Of a DNA stretch of 5,814 nucleotides, positions 1-5,814 are shown in pieces; position 1 is the first letter of the stretch; each line of letters begins with the position of its first letter. Source of the stretch: Candidatus Latescibacteria bacterium 4484_181 (GTDB lineage: Bacteria; Latescibacterota; MVCY01). The stretch spans positions 1 to 5,814 of the forward strand of contig MVCY01000101.1 of the NCBI GenBank assembly GCA_002049985.1, written 5' to 3'. The translations under genes were made by a program, and so were the position numbers. The notes beneath the pieces are model-generated. The model did not search any database, had not been told where the DNA came from, and saw nothing but the letters and a program-made list of their open reading frames with translations.

Positions 1-4
1 TATT

Positions 5-700
5 ATGAAGATAGAGGATTTAGTCGATCGAGTCTTAGTATTCGCTGCTCATCCTGACGATGAGATAATCGGTTGCGGTGGAACTCTTGCCCGCCTCAGC
101 GAGGCTGGCAAGGCCGTTTATGTAGCAACATACACCTATGGGGCCACTGCTGCTCGAAGCAAGGAAGAACAGGACAAGATGAAGCAGAGGAGAAAAAAAG
201 AGACAGAGGTGACAGACAAGATACTGGGTGTGAAGGAAAGAGTGATTTTAGACAAGCCTAGTCAGGGGGTTACCAACGACAGACAGACATATCAGGAAAC
301 CATCAGATTAATACGATATTATAAACCAGATCTGATTCTCACCCACTCTAAGGATACCCACAAGGACCATAACGCCATTAAGGGCATAGTCCCAGGAGCA
401 GCCTACCAGGCGGCAGAGGAGATTATGGAAAAAGAGTTAGGTAAAAGATGGCATACTCCCAATGTCTGGCTGTTTGAGATTATAAGGGGCTTTGGCGAAT
501 ACTCCTTTTGTGTGGACATCACCAATACTTTTGAGAAGAAGGTGGAAGCTATGAAGGCCCAAGTCTCACAGCAGAGAACAGATTTTCTCAGCGGTTTGAT
601 ACAGAGAATAACGGGAAGAGCTGTAATAAGGGGCGCTGATATTGGGGTTAAATATGCAGAGGCGTTCAAGAAGATCGACACCTATCCCACGCCTTTGTAA
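5..700 (+). CDS. PIG-L (LmbE-like) family deacetylase
   Basis: This 231-residue protein belongs to the PIG-L/LmbE family of zinc-dependent enzymes. Family members remove acetyl groups from N-acetylglucosaminyl conjugates and related amino-sugars in the cytoplasm. The family signature HPDDE lies at residues 16-20, followed by a glycine-rich turn (GCGG, 23-26). His16 and Asp19 would bind zinc and Asp18 would be the general base. A second motif, with His114, His119, Asp121 and His122, supplies the third zinc ligand, probably His122. The C-terminal part (VDIT, then an EAMKAQVSQQ stretch) also fits the family. Length is normal and no break is visible, unlike every later gene here. There is no signal peptide. 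The frame is open upstream into the window edge, so the ATG at base 5 is probable but not proven. The substrate cannot be read from sequence. A neighbouring sugar-type dehydrogenase 45 bases downstream suggests carbohydrate metabolism, which is inference. Confidence 0.9.
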   Translation: MKIEDLVDRVLVFAAHPDDEIIGCGGTLARLSEAGKAVYVATYTYGATAARSKEEQDKMKQRRKKETEVTDKILGVKERVILDKPSQGVTNDRQTYQETIRLIRYYKPDLILTHSKDTHKDHNAIKGIVPGAAYQAAEEIMEKELGKRWHTPNVWLFEIIRGFGEYSFCVDITNTFEKKVEAMKAQVSQQRTDFLSGLIQRITGRAVIRGADIGVKYAEAFKKIDTYPTPL

Positions 701-730
701 CATAACCACTGCTAAGCTTCATATTCTTCT

Positions 731-736
731 GGGGGG
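731..736 (+). promoter_or_regulatory. Ribosome binding site of the dehydrogenase
   Basis: A GGGGGG run sits nine bases before the ATG at 746 and is the only purine-rich block in the 45-base gap after the deacetylase stop. It supports 746 as the start. Another ATG at 738 opens a frame that stops after eight codons. The short gap suggests co-transcription with the deacetylase gene; no separate promoter is evident. Confidence 0.55.
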
Positions 737-745
737 TATGCTGCG

Positions 746-1721
746 ATGTTACAAGCGACGATGATACAGCCAGGGAAGATTGTTTTCAATGACGTGCCCA
801 AACCCCGGGTTGAACCTAGAGAGGTCTTGATCGAGGTTAAGGCCTGCGGTATTTGCGGCTCTGATGTTCATGTCTGGCGGGTTTGCAGGAGTGGTTGCCT
901 CGGTAGGCAAGGATGCTGTCGGCCCAAGTCCGGGCAGAAAAGTTACTGTGGAGCCCTCCATAGTGTGTGGGAAGTGCTATCCCTGTCGTCACGGTAAGTA
1001 TAATATCTGCGATAACCTGAAGGTAATGGGCTTTCAGACCGACGGGTGCCATCGCAACTTTTTTGCCGTTCCTGCCCGGAATGTGATTCCACTCCCTGAT
1101 GAGATGTCCTTTGAGGCAGGTGCAATGGTAGAGCCTACCGCAGTAGGAGTGCATGCGGTCAAAAAAGCAGCTCTAAAAGAGGGTAATACGGCCATCATTT
1201 TGGGTGCCGGACCTATCGGCCTTCTGACCATGCAGGCAGCTAAGGGCCTGGGAGCCTCGAGGATAATGATTACAGATGTCGTGGATTTTAGATTGAAAGC
1301 TGCTGAAAGACTTGGGGCCGACTGTGTCGTCAACGCCCAGCAAGAGGATGTGTCCACTGCTGTAAGACGAGAATTCGGGAAGGATGGCGCCGACCTGATA
1401 TTCGAATGTGTAGGCGCAGAACAAACCCTGGAAACGGCAATCCAGACCGCCCGAAAGGGCTCAAAGATCATTGTTGTTGGAGTTATCGGTGGTCGTCCCC
1501 GACTTTCTATAGGACTGCTTCAGGATAGAGAACTGGAGATGACAGGGACACTTATGTATGTCAGAGAGGATTTCCTCTTGGCCATCGAACTGATCAGATC
1601 TGGAAAAGTCACCCCCAAGGAAATGATCACCAGTAGGTTCAAATTTGAGGACTTACCACAGGCATACCGGGAAGCAGATGAAAAGAAAGATAGAAATATT
1701 AAGGTTATGGTAGAATTCTAA
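746..1721 (+). pseudogene. Zinc-dependent MDR polyol/threonine-type dehydrogenase, frame broken near 880
   Basis: This is a medium-chain dehydrogenase/reductase of the sorbitol/threonine dehydrogenase group, which oxidises a secondary alcohol of a polyol or sugar with NAD(P). The N-terminal frame (746 to about 877, 44 codons) carries the catalytic-zinc Cys37 within CGICGSD. The rest lies in another frame (about 879-1721). It has the four structural-zinc cysteines at 966, 975, 984 and 1008, the MVEP glutamate of the catalytic site, the nucleotide-binding GAGPIG at 1203-1220, and an Asp in ITDVVD that favours NAD. Joining the frames leaves about 14 residues missing exactly where the family has a segment ending in GHE, whose His is a zinc ligand; here GG directly precedes FAGVV. 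Joined length is about 325 residues against a usual 340-350. The piece starting at the ATG at 864 lacks the N-terminal part of the catalytic domain and should not work alone. Either the gene is dead or the sequence has lost bases in assembly. Confidence 0.85.
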
Positions 1722-1769
1722 GGACGAGTTAGAAGATCGAATTGAGAAGAATATCCTTTTCCTGGAGAC

Positions 1770-1807
1770 CCAGCAGTAGAATACGGCATTCACTGCTGGT
1801 TTTTTTT
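1770..1807 (+). terminator. Rho-independent terminator after the dehydrogenase
   Basis: The arms CCAGCAGT (1770-1777) and ACTGCTGG (1792-1799) pair perfectly over eight bases. Inside them GAAT (1779-1782) pairs with ATTC (1788-1791) around a five-base loop, with one bulged A at 1778. Eight T residues follow (1800-1807). This closes the deacetylase-dehydrogenase unit about 50 bases after its stop codon and reads in + strand orientation. Confidence 0.92.
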
Positions 1808-2215
1808 GAGTTCAGGAAAGAAAGCCCTCTAAGAGAATAAATGAATTGGGGCAATGCTGACAGAGATCAAAAGGGTGTGATACTGAGCTTGAAATTTAAC
1901 TGTAAAGGTTGCCCGGCAGGCGCCGAGAACCGAATCGGTGGAGGATAGTAGAGACCTGCAAATTGAAGGGAAATGAAGTGATCATTGGAGTTAAATGCAT
2001 AGGAGCTCTGAATGGTCTTCACATCAGTGAGGCATTAATCAGCTTGGGACTTGGGCAACAATGTCTTATAGGTTTCACACCTTTGTGGGGAATCTGCCTT
2101 TGGACAGAAAACAGAAATTTCGCTTGATATTAGGGATAATACAAAAGCCGAGTCCTACTAGCAAAGATGGATAATCGTGCTTTTCTCTTAGTAGGCTAAG
2201 ATCTTTACTTTACTC
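1808..2215 (+). other. Gene-poor interval with a possible sugar-kinase relic
   Basis: No convincing intact gene was found in these 408 bases. The longest + frame (TTG at 1909 to TGA at 2127, 72 codons) lacks a good ribosome site, and its first part is unlike a normal protein start. Between about 2010 and 2085 it reads GLHISEALISLG followed by CLIGF. That faintly resembles the GKGxNVSxALxxLG...GF region of PfkB-type sugar kinases. Just upstream, in another frame, PAGAENRI (about 1913-1936) could fit the region before that motif. Given how the neighbouring genes are broken, a fragmented kinase gene is possible, but the match is weak and the invariant GGKG is absent. No tRNA or known riboswitch was recognised. 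Confidence 0.3.
2154..2195 (+). repeat. Inverted repeat (hairpin) upstream of the antiporter promoter
   Basis: CCTACTA at 2154-2160 pairs with TAGTAGG at 2189-2195, extended by one G-T pair. Inside, AAAG (2163-2166) can pair with CTTT (2180-2183), giving a two-tier hairpin. The following sequence is T-rich but not an uninterrupted run, so it is at best a weak terminator. It ends 20 bases before the -35 box and could equally be an upstream regulatory site. Confidence 0.45.
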
Positions 2216-2244
2216 TTGACAGCGGATTAGAATTTGGTTATTCT
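2216..2244 (+). promoter_or_regulatory. Sigma-70-type promoter of the antiporter-peptidase unit
   Basis: A perfect -35 box TTGACA (2216-2221) is separated by exactly 17 bases from TATTCT (2239-2244), which matches four of six positions of the -10 consensus. The start of transcription would fall near 2251, giving a leader of about 20 bases before the ATG at 2271. The position after the upstream terminator and before a good ribosome site supports a real promoter for the antiporter and the genes behind it. Confidence 0.75.
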
Positions 2245-2254
2245 TAACGGAGCT

Positions 2255-2261
2255 AGAGGAG
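2255..2261 (+). promoter_or_regulatory. Ribosome binding site fixing the antiporter start at 2271
   Basis: AGAGGAG lies nine bases before the ATG at 2271. It marks 2271 as the native start, although that frame breaks after about 13 codons. The in-frame ATG of the long open frame (2308) has no such site, because it lies within what should be the interior of the protein. Confidence 0.7.
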
Positions 2262-2270
2262 AGAAGTTAA

Positions 2271-3159
2271 ATGGAACGATTCTTTACGACTCTGCCAATT
2301 TGGCTAAATGTATGTAATTGGGGCGACCATCGTAAGTGTAGCCACCACCTTCCCCGAGTTCTGTGTATCATTTATCGCCAGTTTGATGAAGCACCCGGGC
2401 ACTGCCGTGGGCAATTCCATCGGCTCTGCTGTCTGTAACATTGGCCTTATTCTGGGTACCTCTGTGCTTGTCAAGCCAATGGTTGTGCAGAAGAAGACAG
2501 CCCTGCGCCAGGGGGCATTTATGATCGCCGCTGGCGTCTTAGTCACCTTGCTGGCTATTGACGGACAACTATCGCATCTGAATGGACTGCTTCTACTTGT
2601 CGGGCTGGTCTGTTACATATGGTACTCCGTCCGTCGCTCTGCAAAACAGCCCAACTGCACAGCAAACAATACTCCAAGAACAGCGGGTGGAGAATGGCTC
2701 TGCCAGCAGAGGTTTTCTTCAATACTGCGTTTTTGCATCGGCGGGCTAAGCGTAGGCCTGGGCAGTGTTCTTTTAGTGCAAAATGCTGCGGTAATAGCTC
2801 GCTGGCTGGGGGTGCCCGAGTTGATCATCGCCCTCACCTTGGTCTCCGTGGGAACCTCTTTGCCGGAGTATGTCACCTCGCTGACGGCGATAGTGAAAGG
2901 GCACGGGGATCTGGGAGTTGGCAATGTTCTGGGAGCAGATGTATTGGATATACTCTGGGTTTTAGGGGCATCCAGTCTTGTCCGCCCCCTTTCGATTCAA
3001 AGACAAACCCAGGTGCTTGACTTCCCATTTATGCTCCTTCTTATGGGCCTGTGTGTGCTCTTTAGCAGCACTGGACAGAGGATCTACCGGTGGCAAGGAG
3101 CTACCCTATTTGGCATCTATGCCATCTACCTTTTGTTGATGTTCCACCTTTTCACCTGA
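2271..3159 (+). pseudogene. Sodium/calcium exchanger (CaCA/YrbG-like) family membrane protein, broken after its start
   Basis: This is an inner-membrane cation antiporter of the Ca2+:cation family, which exchanges Ca2+ (or another cation) for Na+ or H+. Both diagnostic alpha repeats are present. The first reads GATIVSVATTFPEF then GNSIGSAVCNI (about 2320-2445), and the second reads LTLVSVGTSLPEY then GNVLGADVLDI (about 2836-2952). Each has its Pro-Glu pair. Between them lie hydrophobic helices and a short charged loop around 2626-2690. The start at 2271 reads MERFFTTLPIWLN, typical of this family, but the frame then switches to that of 2308-3159. About 35 residues, including most of the first membrane helix and the next segment, seem to be missing between LN (near 2309) and VIGAT (2314). 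The long frame alone encodes 283 residues against a usual 310-350. The peptidase gene follows 22 bases later, so both are probably one transcript. Confidence 0.85.
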
Positions 3160-3168
3160 CGAGGCAGG

Positions 3169-3175
3169 AAGGAGG
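3169..3175 (+). promoter_or_regulatory. Strong Shine-Dalgarno selecting a TTG start
   Basis: AAGGAGG is followed after six bases by TTG at 3182. No ATG is available near it in this frame, and the next codons encode a clear signal peptide, so TTG is the start. The site falls in the 22-base gap after the antiporter stop, as expected for an operon gene. Confidence 0.85.
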
Positions 3176-3181
3176 ATATCT

Positions 3182-4697
3182 TTGCGTAGATTTCTGTTTT
3201 GTTTGACTGCTCTATTGTTGACCTCAACTACCGCCTTCCCGGAAGAGATCCCCATTATGCGGGTAGACCAGCTTCGACGCGGGATGAAGGGGGTGGGGAA
3301 AACCGTTTTCCAGGGCACCCGAATCGAAGAGTTTGATGTGGAGATCTTAGGGGTGATGCGAAACTGGAACGCCAAAAGCGATCTCATCTTAGCCAAACTC
3401 TCTGGCAAACCCGGAGGTGCACTGGCCAGGACAGCTCAGGTCATCGCTGGCATGAGCGGAAGCCCGGTCTATGTGGGAGGGAAATTGATCGGCGCAGTGG
3501 CCTATTCCTGGTCTTTTGCCAAAGAACCTATAGCCGGCATCACCCCGATAGAGGAGATGCTAAACGTGATGGAAGAAGACCAGGGGGAACAGATGGGCTC
3601 TCTTCCCCAGGAGACTTATCCTTTGGTTTCTTCTCAAACTGGCATTCCGGTGCCAAAGGAGATTGTGCTGGCCAATCCTCAGGTTGAAGGGCTCCAAGGG
3701 GCAGTGTTGAAGCCAATTGCCACCCCTCTGGTGTTAAGCGGCTTTGATTCCAGGGTAATTGAACAGATGACCCCTCAACTGGTTGAATGGGGACTTATTC
3801 CGCTTCAAGGGGGTGGGACTTCTGCGCAGCAATCGGACAGTTTCACTCTCGAGCCAGGATCTCCCTTAGGGGTGCAACTGGTGCGGGGCGACCTGAACAT
3901 CACCGGCATTGGCACACTCACCTATCGTCAGGGTAACAGGGTAGTCGCCTTTGGACATCGGATGTTCCACTTTGGCTCCGCCAGTTTCCCTATGACATAG
4001 GTATCCTGGCGTTGCCGGGGTTGTGGGTCAGATGCCCGATATGCTGCCGGTAGAGGTGCAAATCATCTCTGGCTCCAAGAAGAAAAAATACCAGTTCCAG
4101 GTGATCAGAAATCGTGAGCTGTGCCCTTACTTCACTCTCTATAGTCTATATAATACAATCCTGGTCGCCGAAAAACTCCGTGGTGATGCCTGTCTCCGGA
4201 TGCTGTTACCGCTTTATGCCGTCGTTCAAAACCGATTTGAAGAGGCGAGAATCAAGGGAGTTAAGTTTCAGATTGAACTTCAGGAGAGGATAAAATCTTC
4301 CCGGATCAAAGGGGTGCGGGTGGACAAGAAGGCTGTGAAACCAGGGGAAGAAATCCAGGCAACGGTCGTGCTTTCCAGAAGACGCGCCTGAGGGGGAAAT
4401 CACACTCTGGGTAGGTGGCGCTCGGGCCTATAGGGCTTGGGAGCAAAGACGCGCACCAGGTAAGTATAAACCCAAGAGCCTAGCCCATCCTTCCGTCTGG
4501 AAAAGGGACTGACCGTTGAGGAGAGAGAGATGCCATCCCTGCCGGCATCGGTCTCAGCTGTTATGGAATCCTCAAAGCAGACAGGTCAGACTGGTCCTGT
4601 CACTGGCGTAGTCATCGTAAAAGAGAAGATTGAAACAGACTTTGTCGTCTCAGGAAGCTGCTCTATTTCGCTTAGAGTGAGCCACAAAACCAAGTAG
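3182..4697 (+). pseudogene. Secreted SpoIVB-type S55 peptidase-domain protein, in four pieces
   Basis: This is a long homologue of the SpoIVB serine peptidase domain (family S55). Residues 1-20 form a signal peptide (MRRFLFCLTALLL core), so it should act outside the cytoplasmic membrane. The FDVEILGV region leads to AGMSGSP, with the presumed nucleophile Ser92. GIGTLTYRQGNRVVAFGH follows much later, with presumed catalytic His259. The first frame stops at 3998-4000. The protein continues in other frames: about 3999-4376 (RYPGVAGVVGQMPDMLPVEV to TVVLS), about 4378-4487 (EDAPEGEITLWVGGARAY to KPKSLAH) and about 4491-4697 (LEKGLTVEE to VSGSCSISLRV, stop TAG 4695-4697). Each piece reads cleanly and joins in order, and the gaps match about 30, 15 and 17 missing residues by my recollection of the family. 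A further in-frame loss is suspected near 4203. The function in non-sporulating bacteria is not known to me. It shares a transcript with the antiporter. Confidence 0.82.
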
Positions 4698-4712
4698 GGA
4701 ACCAAGTAGGGA
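4689..4712 (+). repeat. Perfect 12-base tandem duplication at the peptidase stop codon
   Basis: ACCAAGTAGGGA occurs twice in direct succession (4689-4700 and 4701-4712). The first copy contains the TAG stop of the peptidase gene and the second repeats it. The second copy also overlaps the left arm of the palindrome at 4706-4733, so the duplication may be a target-site or slippage footprint of that element. Confidence 0.85.
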
Positions 4713-4733
4713 CACAGCGCGTCCTGTCCCTGC
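4706..4733 (+). repeat. REP-like short palindrome between the peptidase and racemase genes
   Basis: GTAGGGACA (4706-4714) pairs with TGTCCCTGC (4725-4733) through nine base pairs, one of them G-T, around a ten-base loop. Small intergenic palindromes built on GTAGGGACA/TGTCCCTAC resemble dispersed REP-like elements of uncultured bacteria. No T run follows, so it is not a classical terminator. Copy number elsewhere in the genome cannot be judged here. Confidence 0.6.
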
Positions 4734-4750
4734 AAACTGCGGCAGAACCA

Positions 4751-5814
4751 ATGAAGATAGATTTTCCTTATAGGGGAATAGAAGGGGTTGAAATCCCAGA
4801 TGCCAATCTTTTGGGAATCTTTGAACCGAAGAGACCCCCGGTTCTTTCTCAAAACGAGGATGAGCTTATCAACGAGGTCATCTCAGATGACAACACCCGC
4901 CTCACACCTGTGGCCAATATCCTGCCTCTGTTAGCTGAGAGGCTCCAGGAGGGGGGAGCCAGCAGAACTGAGAAAGTTTGGCCGCCAAATTCTCGAGGAT
5001 TTTGAGATTTTGGACCATAGCAGCTATGACCTCAAGAACTTAGTGAGCCTCGGGCTCACCGAAGATGGCACGGAGGTGTTGGTCAATAGGAAAGCCGTGG
5101 AAGCGGATTTACTGATTGGGATTGGACAGATTGTGCAACAACTGGATGGACTCACTGGCTTTCGGTCCAGTACGATGAGTCGCAAATCTTAGGTGTTAGA
5201 GACAATCCGGTCAGGACTCAAATAGACGCTATAGCTCAAAAGGTGGGCCTTGATCTGATCATCAACTCTGTTCCCACCAGCGACGGTAGGATTGCTGCTG
5301 TGGTGGTTGGCGACCCGGTGGAGGCTCACCGAAAAGGATGCCAGATAGCAACCGAGCTGTTTGGCGTGCCTCTCCCAAAGCTGGCAGACATCGTCCTTAC
5401 AGATTCCTATCCAGCGGATTCGAATCTGTGGCAGGCAGCAAAGGGGCTTTACTCTGCCGCAACGGTCGTCAGGCAAGGTGGAGTGGTGATTCTAGTAACT
5501 CCCTGTCCCGAGGGAGTGGCACCTGAATACCCTGATTTTTTGGCCAACGGCTATCTCTCTCCTCAACAGGCCTGGCATCGGTTTAAGATAGGGAAGATTA
5601 GGACCCTTACAGTAGCGGCTCACTTGGCACGAGTGGGAAAGTTGATCAGAAATAAGGCTCGCACCATCTTAGTTTCCCCTGGAATTTCCCCTCAGGAGGC
5701 TGAGAGACTGGGGCTGCTCTATGGCCAGACAGCCAAGGATGCCTTGCAAAAAGCCTTTTCTCTGCTGGGGTCAGACGCCCGGGTGGCCGTTCTAAGATGC
5801 GGCGGGCAGATCTT
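4751..5814 (+). pseudogene. larA: LarA-family (nickel-dependent lactate racemase-like, DUF2088) gene, broken and 3' partial
   Basis: This is a homologue of LarA, the racemase that uses a nickel-pincer nucleotide to invert 2-hydroxy acids in the cytoplasm. The N-terminal frame (4751 to about 4966) starts MKIDFPYRG and has the DNTR motif (4889-4900) matching the Asp72/Arg75 pair of Lactobacillus LarA. A second frame (about 4965-5159) reads LRKFGRQILEDFEILDHSSYD then VEADLLIGIG. A third (about 5159-5814) reads QYDESQILG, DNPVR, GDPVEAHR and TPCPEG, and continues through the C-terminal domain past the window edge. The joins lack the ATGTHRP-type and GGGKxxxPG-type segments, which hold the catalytic His and the cofactor-linked Lys. 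A third, in-frame loss is likely between ELINE and VISDDN near 4877. No good ribosome site precedes the ATG. The family assignment is firm; the exact substrate is open because LarA homologues act on several hydroxy acids. Confidence 0.83.

Noticed and set aside
403..681. A minus-strand gene opposite the deacetylase
   Set aside because: It lies antisense to a well-supported coding sequence and shows no recognisable family or ribosome site.
864..1721. A stand-alone dehydrogenase starting at the ATG at 864
   Set aside because: The ATG lies inside the sequence that encodes the catalytic-domain motif in another frame, has no ribosome site, and the product would lack the N-terminal catalytic zinc Cys.
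1904..1950. A structured RNA or riboswitch in the GC-rich patch
   Set aside because: Only four-base stems could be formed and no known motif or tRNA fold was recognised.
1909..2127. A 72-codon hypothetical protein
   Set aside because: TTG start without a ribosome site, low-quality N-terminal sequence, and only a short family-like patch; kept as part of a degraded interval.
4023..4391. A separate 122-residue gene with a GTG start
   Set aside because: Its sequence, and the codons before the GTG back to about 3999, continue the S55 peptidase family without a break in similarity; it is the second piece of that gene.
4518..4697. A small gene starting at the ATG after GAGGAGAGAGAG near 4531
   Set aside because: The purine run looks like a ribosome site, but it encodes VEERE within the LTVEEREMPSLP segment expected near the end of the S55 protein.
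746..5814. Programmed ribosomal frameshifting or bypassing to explain the frame changes
   Set aside because: At each join conserved residues are missing rather than extra bases being present, and no slippery heptamer or bypass hairpin is visible, so recoding would not restore a full protein.

Overview
The window is bacterial. It shows strong Shine-Dalgarno sites, a textbook sigma-70-type promoter, a rho-independent terminator and an operon-like arrangement in which every recognisable gene is on the + strand. Base composition is moderate and coding is dense. The families present (PIG-L deacetylase, zinc MDR polyol dehydrogenase, CaCA antiporter, long SpoIVB/S55 peptidase, LarA-type racemase) occur in many uncultured anaerobic and thermophilic lineages, so I do not assign a phylum.

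Layout: (1) 5-700 holds an apparently intact PIG-L/LmbE-type deacetylase. (2) 746-1721 is a zinc-dependent sugar-alcohol/threonine-type dehydrogenase whose frame is broken near 880, followed by a clear intrinsic terminator at 1770-1807. (3) 1808-2215 has no convincing gene. One weak coding-like patch may be a relic of a PfkB-type sugar kinase, and a hairpin lies at 2154-2195. (4) A promoter at 2216-2244 and a ribosome site lead into a sodium/calcium-exchanger-family membrane protein (2271-3159) that is broken just after its start. (5) Twenty-two bases later a TTG-started, secreted SpoIVB-type S55 peptidase homologue runs from 3182 to 4697 in four pieces. (6) After a tandem duplication and a REP-like palindrome, a LarA-family (nickel-dependent lactate racemase-like) gene starts at 4751. 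It lies in three reading-frame pieces and runs off the end of the window.

The dominant signal is how the genes are broken. Four consecutive genes each lack one or more short blocks of conserved sequence, by my estimate about 14 to 40 codons each, while the sequence on either side reads as clean, well-conserved protein. I count seven breaks that shift the frame and two suspected in-frame losses, nine in about 4.3 kb. I see no clear stray stop codon, transposon or insertion at any of them. Several losses remove catalytic or metal-binding motifs: the GHE zinc-ligand motif of the dehydrogenase, and the THRP-type and GGGK-type motifs of LarA. This deletion-only pattern means either very recent deletional decay or collapsed gaps in the assembly. 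The sequence alone cannot decide between them, and I do not see positive evidence for a new functional system.

If the genes were whole, the region would combine sugar/hydroxy-acid metabolism (dehydrogenase, racemase, deacetylase) with a cation antiporter and an exported protease in at least two transcription units: one ending at the 1770-1807 terminator and one starting at the 2216 promoter.
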